From positions 2,232,001-2,296,000 of the forward strand of contig CAWGOF010000003.1 of NCBI GenBank assembly GCA_963824225.1: 64,000 nt of DNA, read 5' to 3'. Shown here one piece after another: positions 17,126 to 24,701 of this stretch. Made by a program: the position numbers and the translations under genes. The notes beneath the pieces are model-generated. The model saw only the letters and a list, made by a program, of their open reading frames with translations. It was not told where the DNA came from and searched no databases. Within the stretch, counting starts at the first letter, position 1; each line of letters starts with the position of its first letter. This DNA is from CAWGOF01 sp963824225. Lineage in GTDB: Bacteria; Acidobacteriota; Polarisedimenticolia; Polarisedimenticolales; Polarisedimenticolaceae.

Positions 17126-17791
17126 TCAGCTTTGCCGGCTCACCATGAAGTTGATCCAGATCGGGGCGAAGGGTGACGTGCAACCTTTCGACACGGGATA
17201 GTCCCGATAGATCCCCAACTTCTCGCCAATGGCGATGGCCCGCTTGCGAAGTTTGGGGGCGTGGATCCCGATGGTTGCCAACGTGCTGTTCATCGTCCAC
17301 TGCACTTCGGGCACGGCGTCGGCCATTTCCGACTCGATGCGATCCAGCAGCGCCGGCAGATCGAGCCCGTCCGGATTCTTCTCGACCCGCTCGGCGGTGA
17401 GGTGCCAGCCGGCCCGGGCCGCCCAGCGGTCGTCCGCGGCCATCCAGTCCTCGCGAAGCGCCTCCTTGCCGGGGTGCTTCGCGACGACGTAGGAGTTGAG
17501 CCAGTCCGCCACGCGCACAAAGGCGATGGACCGCACCATCCGATCCATCGCCTCGGCCGACAGCTTCTTCGGCTCGATCAAGAGCGCGGCCAGGAACTGG
17601 GCGTCCACGTTCCCGGTGTCCCAGAGCGACAGGGCCAGCGCATGGTCCGTCTTAATCTTCTTCGCCAGCACCCGGATCTCGCCAAGACTGACGCCGAACT
17701 GATTGTCGCCGGCACCGCTCTTGGCGTTCTGCGCCCGCACCTTCGCATTGCCGAGCGCTTTGAGCTGCTCGAGAACTTCATTGAGCGTCAC
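17126..17791 (-). CDS. DNA alkylation repair protein (AlkD/HEAT-like family)
   Basis: A 221-residue, all-helical protein of the DNA alkylation repair superfamily (ALK/HEAT-like repeats). These proteins excise or bind alkylated bases, usually N3/N7-alkylpurines. Family features visible are VSLGEIRVLAKKIKTDHALALSLWDTG near residue 35, the central VRVADWLNSYVVAKHP and EDWMAADDRWAARAGWHL. Essential AlkD residues (Trp109, Asp113, Arg148 in B. cereus) have plausible counterparts in the W-x-x-x-D stretch, but I cannot align them with certainty. The start is GTG at 17789-17791 with AGGAGA about ten bases upstream. It is followed directly by the esterase gene. Confidence 0.85.
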   Translation of the reverse strand: MTLNEVLEQLKALGNAKVRAQNAKSGAGDNQFGVSLGEIRVLAKKIKTDHALALSLWDTGNVDAQFLAALLIEPKKLSAEAMDRMVRSIAFVRVADWLNSYVVAKHPGKEALREDWMAADDRWAARAGWHLTAERVEKNPDGLDLPALLDRIESEMADAVPEVQWTMNSTLATIGIHAPKLRKRAIAIGEKLGIYRDYPVSKGCTSPFAPIWINFMVSRQS

Positions 17792-17928
17792 GGTCGTGAT
17801 TCTCCTGTACTAAACCCGTCGGACGTCGTTTGATGCTGGCCCGACGTCAGCAACAGGCGATGCGCGACCAGCCCGAAGGGCACGATGCCGCCGACGGAGG
17901 CCCGTCGACCGGCGGGAGCCACGAAGGC

Positions 17929-18084
17929 TCATGCAGACTTGCGCATGAACCGAGGCAGGCCAACCAGAGCAATTCCCACAACGAGGAGCGGCGTTGAGAT
18001 ATTGGTCTTGCCGCTGACGGCGAGTATCGCGCAGACAACTAGGACGAGAGTGCCAGCCCATTGCAACCAGTTGCGTTGAACCAT
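17929..18084 (-). CDS. Small two-helix membrane protein (51 aa)
   Basis: A short gene with an ATG at 18082-18084 preceded by GTGAGG at a good distance. It encodes MVQRNWLQWAG, a hydrophobic helix (TLVLVVCAILAVSG), a short TNIST turn, a second helix (PLLVVGIALVGLP) and a basic end RFMRKSA. Positive charges at both ends predict both termini in the cytoplasm. Codon content and the ribosome site support translation. No homologue is recognised by eye. It lies between hemW (40 bases away) and the AlkD-like gene, all on the minus strand. Confidence 0.5.
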   Translation of the reverse strand: MVQRNWLQWAGTLVLVVCAILAVSGKTNISTPLLVVGIALVGLPRFMRKSA

Positions 18085-18123
18085 GTTCGCCTCACGCACC
18101 CAAAAGTTGCTTGCTGCCGGGGA

Positions 18124-19302
18124 CTATACCCCCGGTCGCATGGACCGCCAACCGGTCCCGTTTCCGATCTCGAACTGAGCCGCCAGCCCATCGGCAACAG
18201 CGAGCCCGTCGAGGCTCGGGACGAGGCGATCGCCCTGGACATGCACGAGGCCCGCGCGGTCGAGGCGCTCGAGCAGGTCGGCATTCGCCGCCACGAGGTC
18301 GATGCGCAGGTCCGAGCGGATGCGACCGAGATCCACGCCGGCGTACGTCCGCAGGCCGGTCATCAGCGCCTCGAGCGCCAGGGCCTGCGCATCGAGTGTT
18401 TCCTGACCTTCGATCGGGCGCTCGCCACGATCGATGCGCTCCTGCCACGGATCGGTGCGGCGCACGTTCCACCACCGCTGATCCCGGCGGAACGAATGCG
18501 CCGACGGGCCGAGCCCGAGGTACGGCGTATGGTCCCAGTACTTGAGGTTGTGCCGCGAGTGGTGCGCGGGCGACGCCGCGAACTGCGACGCCTCGTAGCC
18601 CGCGAGGCCGGCCTCCCCGAGGTATCGATGCGCCAACCGGAACAGCTCGGCCTGCTCGTCGGTCGGGAGCTGGGTCAACTGGCCGCGGCGCTCGAGCAGC
18701 CCGAACCGCGTGCCGTCGTGGATCGTCAGCTGGTAGCAGGAGATGTGATCGGGGGCGAGAGCCAGCGCACGATCGAGCTCGCAGCGCCAGTCCTCGACGC
18801 TCTGCCCGGGCAGCCCGTAGATCAGATCGATCGACACGGTGCCGAAGCCGGCCTCGCGGGCGCGCTCGACGGCGCGCCGCGAGTCGTCGACCGTGTGATG
18901 CCTTCCGAGGAACGCGAGCCCCGCGGGATCGAGCGACTGGATCCCGAGGCTGAGCGTGCCGACGCCGAGCTCGCGCCAGCTCTGGATCGCCACGGCCGAT
19001 GCGTCCTCGGGATTCGCCTCGAGGAACACCCGCGTGTCGCTGGCGCAGGGGAAGCGCTGCCGCAACCGCTCGAGGATGCGGGCCAGGTCTTCGGGCGCGA
19101 GACACGACGGGGTCCCGCCGCCGAAGTACACCGTGTCGAAGCGCACGGGCCAGTCGGACCACAGATCGATCTCGACCAGCAGACGATCGACGTAGCGCCG
19201 GTGCAGGTCCGGACCGCCGGTCCGGACGGCGAAGTCGCAGTACGGGCAGACGCGGGCGCAGAACGGGACGTGGAGGTACAGGCCGGCTCGCGGGTCGCTC
19301 AA
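18124..19302 (-). CDS. hemW: Radical-SAM heme chaperone HemW
   Basis: HemW carries heme to target cytochromes and resembles coproporphyrinogen dehydrogenase HemN. The 392-residue protein has the [4Fe-4S] cluster motif CxxxCxxC at C15, C19 and C22, GGGTPS (61-66), the SLGIQS barrel strand, and the HemW-type HNxxYW (HNLKYWDHTPYLGLGPSAHS). HemN-specific N-terminal extensions and the extra trip-wire region are absent, so HemW is preferred. It overlaps lepA by four bases, a pairing seen in many bacteria. Confidence 0.93.
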   Translation of the reverse strand: MSDPRAGLYLHVPFCARVCPYCDFAVRTGGPDLHRRYVDRLLVEIDLWSDWPVRFDTVYFGGGTPSCLAPEDLARILERLRQRFPCASDTRVFLEANPEDASAVAIQSWRELGVGTLSLGIQSLDPAGLAFLGRHHTVDDSRRAVERAREAGFGTVSIDLIYGLPGQSVEDWRCELDRALALAPDHISCYQLTIHDGTRFGLLERRGQLTQLPTDEQAELFRLAHRYLGEAGLAGYEASQFAASPAHHSRHNLKYWDHTPYLGLGPSAHSFRRDQRWWNVRRTDPWQERIDRGERPIEGQETLDAQALALEALMTGLRTYAGVDLGRIRSDLRIDLVAANADLLERLDRAGLVHVQGDRLVPSLDGLAVADGLAAQFEIGNGTGWRSMRPGV

Positions 19303-21098
19303 CTATCGGTGTCCGTCTTGAGCACGGCGACGAACGCGGATTGCGGGATCTCGACCGCGCCGATCGTCTTCATGCGCTTCTTGCCTTCCTTCTGCTTCTC
19401 CAGGAGCTTGCGCTTGCGCGTGATGTCGCCGCCGTAGCACTTGGCCGTCACGTCCTTGCGCAGCGCTTGGATGTTCGTCCGGGCGATGATCTTGCCGCCG
19501 ATCGCGCCCTGGATCGCGACCTTGAACTGGTGGCGCGGGATCGCCTCGGCCAGGCGCTCGCAGTAGTGCAGCGCGCGTGCGCGGGCCTTGTCCCGGTGCG
19601 TGAGCTGCGACAGCGCGTCGACCGGCTCGGTGTTGACCAGGATATCGATCTTGACCACGTCGGTCTCGCGGTAGTCGAGCATGGTGTAGTCGAACGATCC
19701 GTACCCCTGGGTCAGCGACTTCAGCCGATCGTAGAAGTCGAACAGCACCTCGGCCAGGGGCAGCTCGGCGGTCAGCTCGACGCGGCCCACGGCGAGGTAG
19801 TGGAACTGTACGTTCTCGCCGCGGCGCTCGCGGCACAGCTCCATCACCGGGCCGATGTACCGCTCGGGCATCATCACCGAGCCCTTGATGTACGGCTCCT
19901 CGGTCTTGGCGATGACCGACGGATCGGGGTAGTAGCTCGGGTTGTCGACCCACTGCACCGCGCCACTTCCGAGCGTGATGCGGTAGCGCACCGACGGAGC
20001 CGAGAGCAGGAGCGACAGGTCGTACTCCCGCGTCAGCCGCTCCTGCACCACGTCGAGGTGCAGGAGGCCGAGGAACCCGCAGCGGAACCCGTGGCCCAGC
20101 GCCGTCGACGAATCCTTCTCGTAGGTCAGCGCCGCGTCGTTCAACACGAGCTTCTCGAGCGCCTTGACCAGCTCGGGGTACTCGTCCGTGCCCATCGGGT
20201 AGAGCGACGAGAACACGACCGGCTTCGCTTCCTTGTACCCCGGGAGCGGCTCGTCCGCCGGTCGCTCGGCGTCGGTCAGCGTGTCGCCGACCGCGACGTC
20301 GCGCACGGTCTTGATCCCGGCGAGCACGTAGCCCACGGATCCCGGCCCGAGCTCGGCCGTCGGGAAGCGCTTGAGGCGTAGCTGGCCGACCTCCTCGATC
20401 GGGTGGTCCTTCGCCGTGTGCATCAGCCGCATCGTCTGCCCCGCTCTCAGGACCCCGTCCTTCACCCGGCAGTACAGGACGACGCCGCGGTACGGGTCGT
20501 ACTGCGCGTCGAAGAGCAGCGCACGTGTCGGTGCCTCGCGATCGCCCACCGGCGGGGGTAGGCGCTGCACGATCGCCTCGAGGAGCTCGGGGATCCCCGT
20601 GCCTTCCTTGGCCGAGCACAGCACCGCACCCGACGGATCGAGGCCCAGGTCGGTCTCGATCTCCTGCTTGACCCGCTCGACGTCGGCCGACGGCAGGTCG
20701 ATCTTGTTGATCACCAGCAGCAGCTCGAGCTCGTACTCGAGCGCGAGGTACAGGTTGGCCACCGTCTGGGCCTCGACGCCCTGCGACGCGTCGATCAGCA
20801 GGATTGCTCCCTCGCACGACATCAGGGACCGCCGGACCTCGTGCGAGAAGTCCACGTGCCCCGGCGTGTCGATCAGGTTGAGCTGGTACGTCTGGCCGTC
20901 CGACGCTTCGTAGTCCAGCGTGATCGTGTTGCTCTTGATCGTGATCCCGCGCTCGCGCTCGATGTCCATCGAGTCGAGGATCTGGTCGCGGAACGCCCGT
21001 GGATCGACCCCGCCGCAGTGCTGGATCAGCCGGTCGGCGAGCGTCGACTTGCCGTGGTCGATGTGCGCGATGATGCAGAAGTTGCGGATCGAGCTCAT
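19299..21098 (-). CDS. lepA: Elongation factor 4 (LepA) GTPase
   Basis: Ribosome-associated GTPase that remodels stalled or mis-translocated ribosomes and aids initiation or ribosome assembly. At 599 residues it is the usual length. G-domain motifs: AHIDHGKSTL (P-loop), DTPGHVDFS, NKIDLPSA and the SAKEGTGI motif. The C-terminal EF4-specific domain (GGDITRKRKLLEKQKEGKKRMK) is intact. The stop overlaps the hemW start (4 bases) and its own start overlaps the stop of yggS, making a yggS-lepA-hemW operon. Confidence 0.97.
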   Translation of the reverse strand: MSSIRNFCIIAHIDHGKSTLADRLIQHCGGVDPRAFRDQILDSMDIERERGITIKSNTITLDYEASDGQTYQLNLIDTPGHVDFSHEVRRSLMSCEGAILLIDASQGVEAQTVANLYLALEYELELLLVINKIDLPSADVERVKQEIETDLGLDPSGAVLCSAKEGTGIPELLEAIVQRLPPPVGDREAPTRALLFDAQYDPYRGVVLYCRVKDGVLRAGQTMRLMHTAKDHPIEEVGQLRLKRFPTAELGPGSVGYVLAGIKTVRDVAVGDTLTDAERPADEPLPGYKEAKPVVFSSLYPMGTDEYPELVKALEKLVLNDAALTYEKDSSTALGHGFRCGFLGLLHLDVVQERLTREYDLSLLLSAPSVRYRITLGSGAVQWVDNPSYYPDPSVIAKTEEPYIKGSVMMPERYIGPVMELCRERRGENVQFHYLAVGRVELTAELPLAEVLFDFYDRLKSLTQGYGSFDYTMLDYRETDVVKIDILVNTEPVDALSQLTHRDKARARALHYCERLAEAIPRHQFKVAIQGAIGGKIIARTNIQALRKDVTAKCYGGDITRKRKLLEKQKEGKKRMKTIGAVEIPQSAFVAVLKTDTDS

Positions 21099-21775
21099 GG
21101 TCGCTCCCCGAAGATCGCCCGGCCGACGCGGACGAGCGTCGCCCCTTCCTCGACCGCGACCTCGAAATCGTCGGTCATGCCCATCGACAGCTCGGGGAGC
21201 GAGAGCCCGAGCTTCGGAGCTGCCCGATCGCGAAGCTCGCGCAGCGCCACGAACCAGCGCCGCGACTCCTCGGCGCGCTCGACTGGCGGCGGAATCGTCA
21301 TCAGCCCGCGGAGCTCGACGTGGTCGAGCGCCCGCACGGTATCGAGCAGCGCCAGCGCGCCCGCGTCGTCGACACCTGACTTCGTCCCCTCGTGGGCCAG
21401 GTTGACCTGGACCAGGACCGCCTGGCTCATGCCGCGCTCGGCCGCGCGGCGGTCGATCTCCCGGGCCACGCGCTCCGAGTCGACCGAATGGATCAGCTCG
21501 AACCGCCCGACGGCGTCGCGCACCTTGTTGCTCTGCAGGTGCCCGATCAGGTGCCAGGTCACGTCCGGTCCGAGCGCTTCGATCTTGGCCCGCGCCTCCT
21601 GCACACGGTTCTCCCCCAGCAGGCGATGGCCGCAGGCGACGAGCTCGCGCACGGTCGGCACGGGAAACGTCTTGGTCACCGCGACGATGCGCACGGCGGC
21701 CGGGTCGCGGCCCGCCCGGTGACAGGCTCGGCGGACGCGCTCGAGGACGGTGGCGTAGGCGACGGCGATGGTCAT
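21095..21775 (-). CDS. YggS/PLPBP family PLP homeostasis protein
   Basis: A 226-residue single-domain fold-type III PLP-binding protein (PROSC/YggS) that buffers pyridoxal phosphate and affects amino-acid pools; not known to catalyse a reaction. The PLP lysine is K35 in VAVTKTFP. Other marks are GENRVQEA, WHLIGHLQSNKV, the phosphate-binding GLMTIPP and LSMGMTDDFEVAVEEGATLVRVGRAIFG. The ATG at 21773-21775 is chosen over the longer open frame because homologues begin here. It heads the operon with lepA and hemW and is divergent (93-base gap) from the RodZ-like gene. Confidence 0.94.
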   Translation of the reverse strand: MTIAVAYATVLERVRRACHRAGRDPAAVRIVAVTKTFPVPTVRELVACGHRLLGENRVQEARAKIEALGPDVTWHLIGHLQSNKVRDAVGRFELIHSVDSERVAREIDRRAAERGMSQAVLVQVNLAHEGTKSGVDDAGALALLDTVRALDHVELRGLMTIPPPVERAEESRRWFVALRELRDRAAPKLGLSLPELSMGMTDDFEVAVEEGATLVRVGRAIFGERP

Positions 21776-21868
21776 GCGAGGGGGCACAGGGTAGCCGATT
21801 GCCGCGAATTCCGGAGCCGGACGCCCCCGGCGGTTGTCATTCCCGGTCGCGGACCCACCTTCTCCCAT

Positions 21869-22765
21869 ATGGAAGGCGGCAGTCTGACCTTCGGGGACCG
21901 TCTGCGCGCCGAGCGCGAGAAGCGCGCGATCCCGCTGAGCGTGATCGCGGCGGCAACGAAGATCCGCACGACCTATCTCGAGGCGCTCGAGCGGAACGCG
22001 TTCGGCGAGCTGCCGGGAATGGTGTTCAACCGGGGATTCGTGCGCGCGTACGCCGAGTTCCTGGGTGCCGACCCCGAGCCGCTCCTGAAGGCCTACGCCC
22101 GCGAGCTGCGCGTCCGGGGCGCGCCTGAGCCGACCGCCGCGGACGATCCGCTCGACGAGCTCAGGCGCGCGATCGACAAGACGTGCGCCGCGCGACGGTC
22201 CGCGACGCCGCTCTGGCTCCTCACGGGCGCGGTACTTCTCGGCATGGTGGCGCTCGCCGGGCTCGGCGTGGCGTGGCTGCTCACGCGCTCCAAGGACGTC
22301 CAGCCGATCGAAGTGCCGCCCGTGGCGAGCATCGCGCTGCCCGCTCCGCCGACCCCGACCGCGACGCCCCCGCCTGCGCTCCCGGAGCACCTCGAGCTGC
22401 CACCCAGCGAGGAGCCGGAGGTTCCGATCGCCGCGACCCGGCTCACGATCGACGACTTCGGCGTCGGAACCTCGGTCGTCAAGCGGGCGCTCGTCGGGAA
22501 GAGCAGTCGTCTGCGTGCAGGCCAGGACGCCTGGTTCTGGACGCTCGTCCTCGGCGGTCGGTCCGGCGATCGGATCCACCACGTCTGGACCCACGAGGGT
22601 CGGGTCGTGCGGACGTTCGAGCTGCCGGTCGACGGCTCGCGCTGGCGGACCTACAGTCGCCTGGCTCTCGCCCCGGACGCCGTGGGCCGCTGGGCCGTCG
22701 AAGCTCGGGACCTCTCGGGAGTGGTTCTGGCCCGCACCGAGTTCGAGTGTACGGGCCCGATCTGA
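21869..22765 (+). CDS. RodZ-type helix-turn-helix membrane protein with C-terminal DUF2914
   Basis: A 298-residue bitopic protein. Residues 5-78 form an HTH_25/RodZ-like domain (FGDRLRAEREKRAIPLSVIAAAT, then ELPGMVFNRGFVRAYAEFLG). A transmembrane helix spans ~115-138, followed by a Pro-rich periplasmic linker (155-180). The C-terminal ~95 residues read as DUF2914 (FWTLVLGGRSGDRIHHVWTHEGR), instead of the beta domain typical of RodZ. The N-terminal half suggests a link to cell shape or MreB-like organisation. The ATG at 21869 is chosen because it begins at the HTH. Confidence 0.8.
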   Translation: MEGGSLTFGDRLRAEREKRAIPLSVIAAATKIRTTYLEALERNAFGELPGMVFNRGFVRAYAEFLGADPEPLLKAYARELRVRGAPEPTAADDPLDELRRAIDKTCAARRSATPLWLLTGAVLLGMVALAGLGVAWLLTRSKDVQPIEVPPVASIALPAPPTPTATPPPALPEHLELPPSEEPEVPIAATRLTIDDFGVGTSVVKRALVGKSSRLRAGQDAWFWTLVLGGRSGDRIHHVWTHEGRVVRTFELPVDGSRWRTYSRLALAPDAVGRWAVEARDLSGVVLARTEFECTGPI

Positions 22766-22766
22766 C

Positions 22767-23201
22767 TCAGGAAGCGGCGGTCGTTTCGTTCCCCGCCGTC
22801 GCGCGGTCGAGGGCCTGGTTCACCAGGCGATCGGCGTCCTTGTTCTCCTCGCGCGGAACGTGGACGATGCGGAACGACTCGAACTGCCGGATCCGCCGCG
22901 CGGCCTCGGCGTGGAGCGGCTGCAGCGCCGGGTGGCGCACGCGGTAGCGCCCCTCGATCTGCCGCACGAGGAGCTCCGAGTCCGAGCGGATCTCGACGCG
23001 CGTCGCGCCTCGGCGGGCCGCGAGCGCCAGCGCCTCGAGGAGCGCCTGGTACTCGGCCACGTTGTTCGTCGCCTTGCCGATCGGCTCGCCGTGGCCCTCG
23101 ATGCACGCGCCCGCATCGTCGAGCACCGCCACGCCCCAGGCCGCGGGACCCGGGTTGCCGCGCGAGCCGCCGTCGATCGCGGCGCGGAACGCCTCAGCCA
23201 T
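22767..23201 (-). CDS. Ribonuclease H-like protein (RNase HI family)
   Basis: A 144-residue RNase H fold protein that probably cleaves RNA in RNA-DNA hybrids. Catalytic acids are visible: D10 in IDGGSRGNPGPA, E50 in NNVAEYQALLEAL, D74 in SDSELLVRQIEG and D124 in NKDADRLVNQA. This is the short, basic-loop-free type found beside zinc-ribbon proteins in many bacteria. It overlaps the upstream zinc-ribbon gene by eight bases, so the two are translationally coupled, and it converges on the RodZ-like gene with a one-base gap. Confidence 0.92.
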   Translation of the reverse strand: MAEAFRAAIDGGSRGNPGPAAWGVAVLDDAGACIEGHGEPIGKATNNVAEYQALLEALALAARRGATRVEIRSDSELLVRQIEGRYRVRHPALQPLHAEAARRIRQFESFRIVHVPREENKDADRLVNQALDRATAGNETTAAS

Positions 23202-23955
23202 GCGATGCGGTCTGCGTGGCCTGGCCCTCTCCCACGGGCCGCAGCGCGGCCTCGATGTACAGGAACCGCTTGCAGCCGCTGCACGTGTGGAGCACGGACG
23301 CGGCGCGGATCTCCTGCAGGACCTGCGGCCGCACGCGGACGAAGCAGCTCTGGCACGCGCCGTTGTCGGCCCGCGCGAGGAACACGCCCTGCCGGTTCGT
23401 CTCGAGCTGGCGCAACGTGTTCAGGAGCGGAGCCGGCATCCCCAACTCGACGCCTCTGCGCTCAAGCGATCGCTCGTCGACGATCTGCTGCGCCGCCTGG
23501 GCCTCGGCCTCGACGACCGCGCGCTCGCGCTCGACGACGTCGCGCTCCTGCTGGATGTGCTCGGTGCGCGCCTTCAGGTCCTCTTCGAGCTTCTCGAGCT
23601 CTTCCATGTCGCGGAGGATCGCGTCTTCATGGTCCGCGAGCTGCGACTTGACGGAGTCGATCTCCTTCAGCATCGCGGCGTACTCGCGCTGATTCTTGAC
23701 CTGCATCAGGTCGTCCATGTACTTCTTGCGCTTCTCGACCAAGAGCTCGACCTCGCCTTGGCGCCGCACGCGATCGTGCTCGAGCTCCTCGGCGCGCTGC
23801 TTGACCGCGACGTACTCCGCGTTGCGATCGCGGAACCGCGACTCGATGGCCTCGATTCGCCCCGGTCCCGAGTCGACGATCTGCGCCGCCTTCCGGATCT
23901 CGATCGCCAGACCCTGGATGCGCACCAGTCCGAGCAGTTGTTCCTTCGTGGTCAA
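23194..23955 (-). CDS. Coiled-coil protein with C-terminal C4 zinc ribbon
   Basis: A 253-residue protein of the widespread zf-RING_7/CT398 family. Residues ~10-185 are a long antiparallel coiled coil (VKNQREYAAMLKEI marks the family), and residues ~200-235 form the zinc ribbon CxxC...CxxC (ACQSC and HTCSGCKRFLY). Members pair with RNase H or sit by translation genes and may act in nucleic-acid or secretion complexes; the role is unsettled. The start is placed at TTG 23953-23955 because it is preceded by a strong CGGAGG and begins the conserved TTKEQLLGLVRIQ; longer starts have no conserved sequence. Confidence 0.85.
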   Translation of the reverse strand: MTTKEQLLGLVRIQGLAIEIRKAAQIVDSGPGRIEAIESRFRDRNAEYVAVKQRAEELEHDRVRRQGEVELLVEKRKKYMDDLMQVKNQREYAAMLKEIDSVKSQLADHEDAILRDMEELEKLEEDLKARTEHIQQERDVVERERAVVEAEAQAAQQIVDERSLERRGVELGMPAPLLNTLRQLETNRQGVFLARADNGACQSCFVRVRPQVLQEIRAASVLHTCSGCKRFLYIEAALRPVGEGQATQTASHG

Positions 23956-23990
23956 CCCCGACCTCCGCCGGCACTTGGGCCGCCTGAAAA

Positions 23991-24021
23991 CACGAAGGGC
24001 GCTCGTGGATCGAGCGCCCTT
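23991..24021 (-). terminator. Probable intrinsic terminator downstream of the hemerythrin gene
   Basis: A perfect 11-bp stem (23995-24005 with 24011-24021) and a five-base loop. On the minus strand it is followed by CGTGTTTTC, a short T-run, and the flanking CACG/CGTG can lengthen the stem. It lies in the 216-base gap between the hemerythrin gene and the zinc-ribbon gene, both on the minus strand. The weak T-run leaves open a role as a structured leader instead. Confidence 0.45.
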
Positions 24022-24171
24022 GGTTCGTGGCGGCGGGTCGCGGCGCCCGCTCGGGGCTGCGCGCCCCCGCGGCACCGCGGTCGTGGAAGCTTTTTACGGT
24101 CCGCGCTCACCCGCACGATTCGCTAGCGTAGCAGCGGGCTCGGGGGCCGTCAACCGAACGGTCGGCCGGGA

Positions 24172-24630
24172 TCAGTCGCCGACCGAGCGGCCCTCGCGGG
24201 TCATGGCGAGCTTGAGCAGCTGCTCCTCGTCCTGCTCGTGGCGCCTGAACATCTCGAGGAACCCCTCGAGGTCCGTCCGCAGCGAGGTGCCCTCGGTCGC
24301 GCCGCCACACTGCGCGTGGATCCGGGCCATCTCCAGGACCTCGATCATCTTGTCGTGCTGCAGCGTCAGGCGGCTGACCTCGACGCGGCAGTCGGGCATC
24401 GCCTCGAGGATCGCCTGGAACAGGCCGCCCTTCTCCTCGGCGTGATGGTGCTCGAGCAGGCGCTCCTTCAGACCTTCGATCTGCGCGGCGAGTCGGCGCA
24501 GCGGCTCGAGTTCGGTGCCGCCCCCGAGGCTCTTGAGCGTCAGCGACACCTGATCGAGATAGAAGTGTATCTGTCGATGCTCGTCGATCGTCTGGCGCGT
24601 GATGCGCTGGAACGTCTGCGACCCGCTCAT
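24172..24630 (-). CDS. Hemerythrin-like (HHE) domain protein
   Basis: A 152-residue four-helix protein with the diiron ligands of bacterial hemerythrins: H18, the HHHAEE cluster (H61-E66), H92 in LQHDKM, and H131 with D134/E135 in RRHEQDEE. Stand-alone hemerythrins bind O2 or NO or act in iron and redox sensing. The ATG at 24628-24630 begins the conserved helix; the frame is open much further upstream, but that stretch is antisense to nothing conserved. It follows the acyltransferase fusion gene by 71 bases on the same strand. Confidence 0.87.
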   Translation of the reverse strand: MSGSQTFQRITRQTIDEHRQIHFYLDQVSLTLKSLGGGTELEPLRRLAAQIEGLKERLLEHHHAEEKGGLFQAILEAMPDCRVEVSRLTLQHDKMIEVLEMARIHAQCGGATEGTSLRTDLEGFLEMFRRHEQDEEQLLKLAMTREGRSVGD

Positions 24631-24701
24631 GGCCCTGTGAACTCCTGCCACCTGTGACACGATCCTGCGAAACCGGCTCGCCGTCAAGGGTCCATTCGGA
24701 G

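Noticed and set aside
23956..24171. RNase P RNA or tRNA in the gap after the zinc-ribbon gene
   Set aside because: rnpB often lies beside this gene family, but the gap is too short, conserved rnpB blocks are absent, and no cloverleaf fits. Only a terminator-like hairpin is seen.
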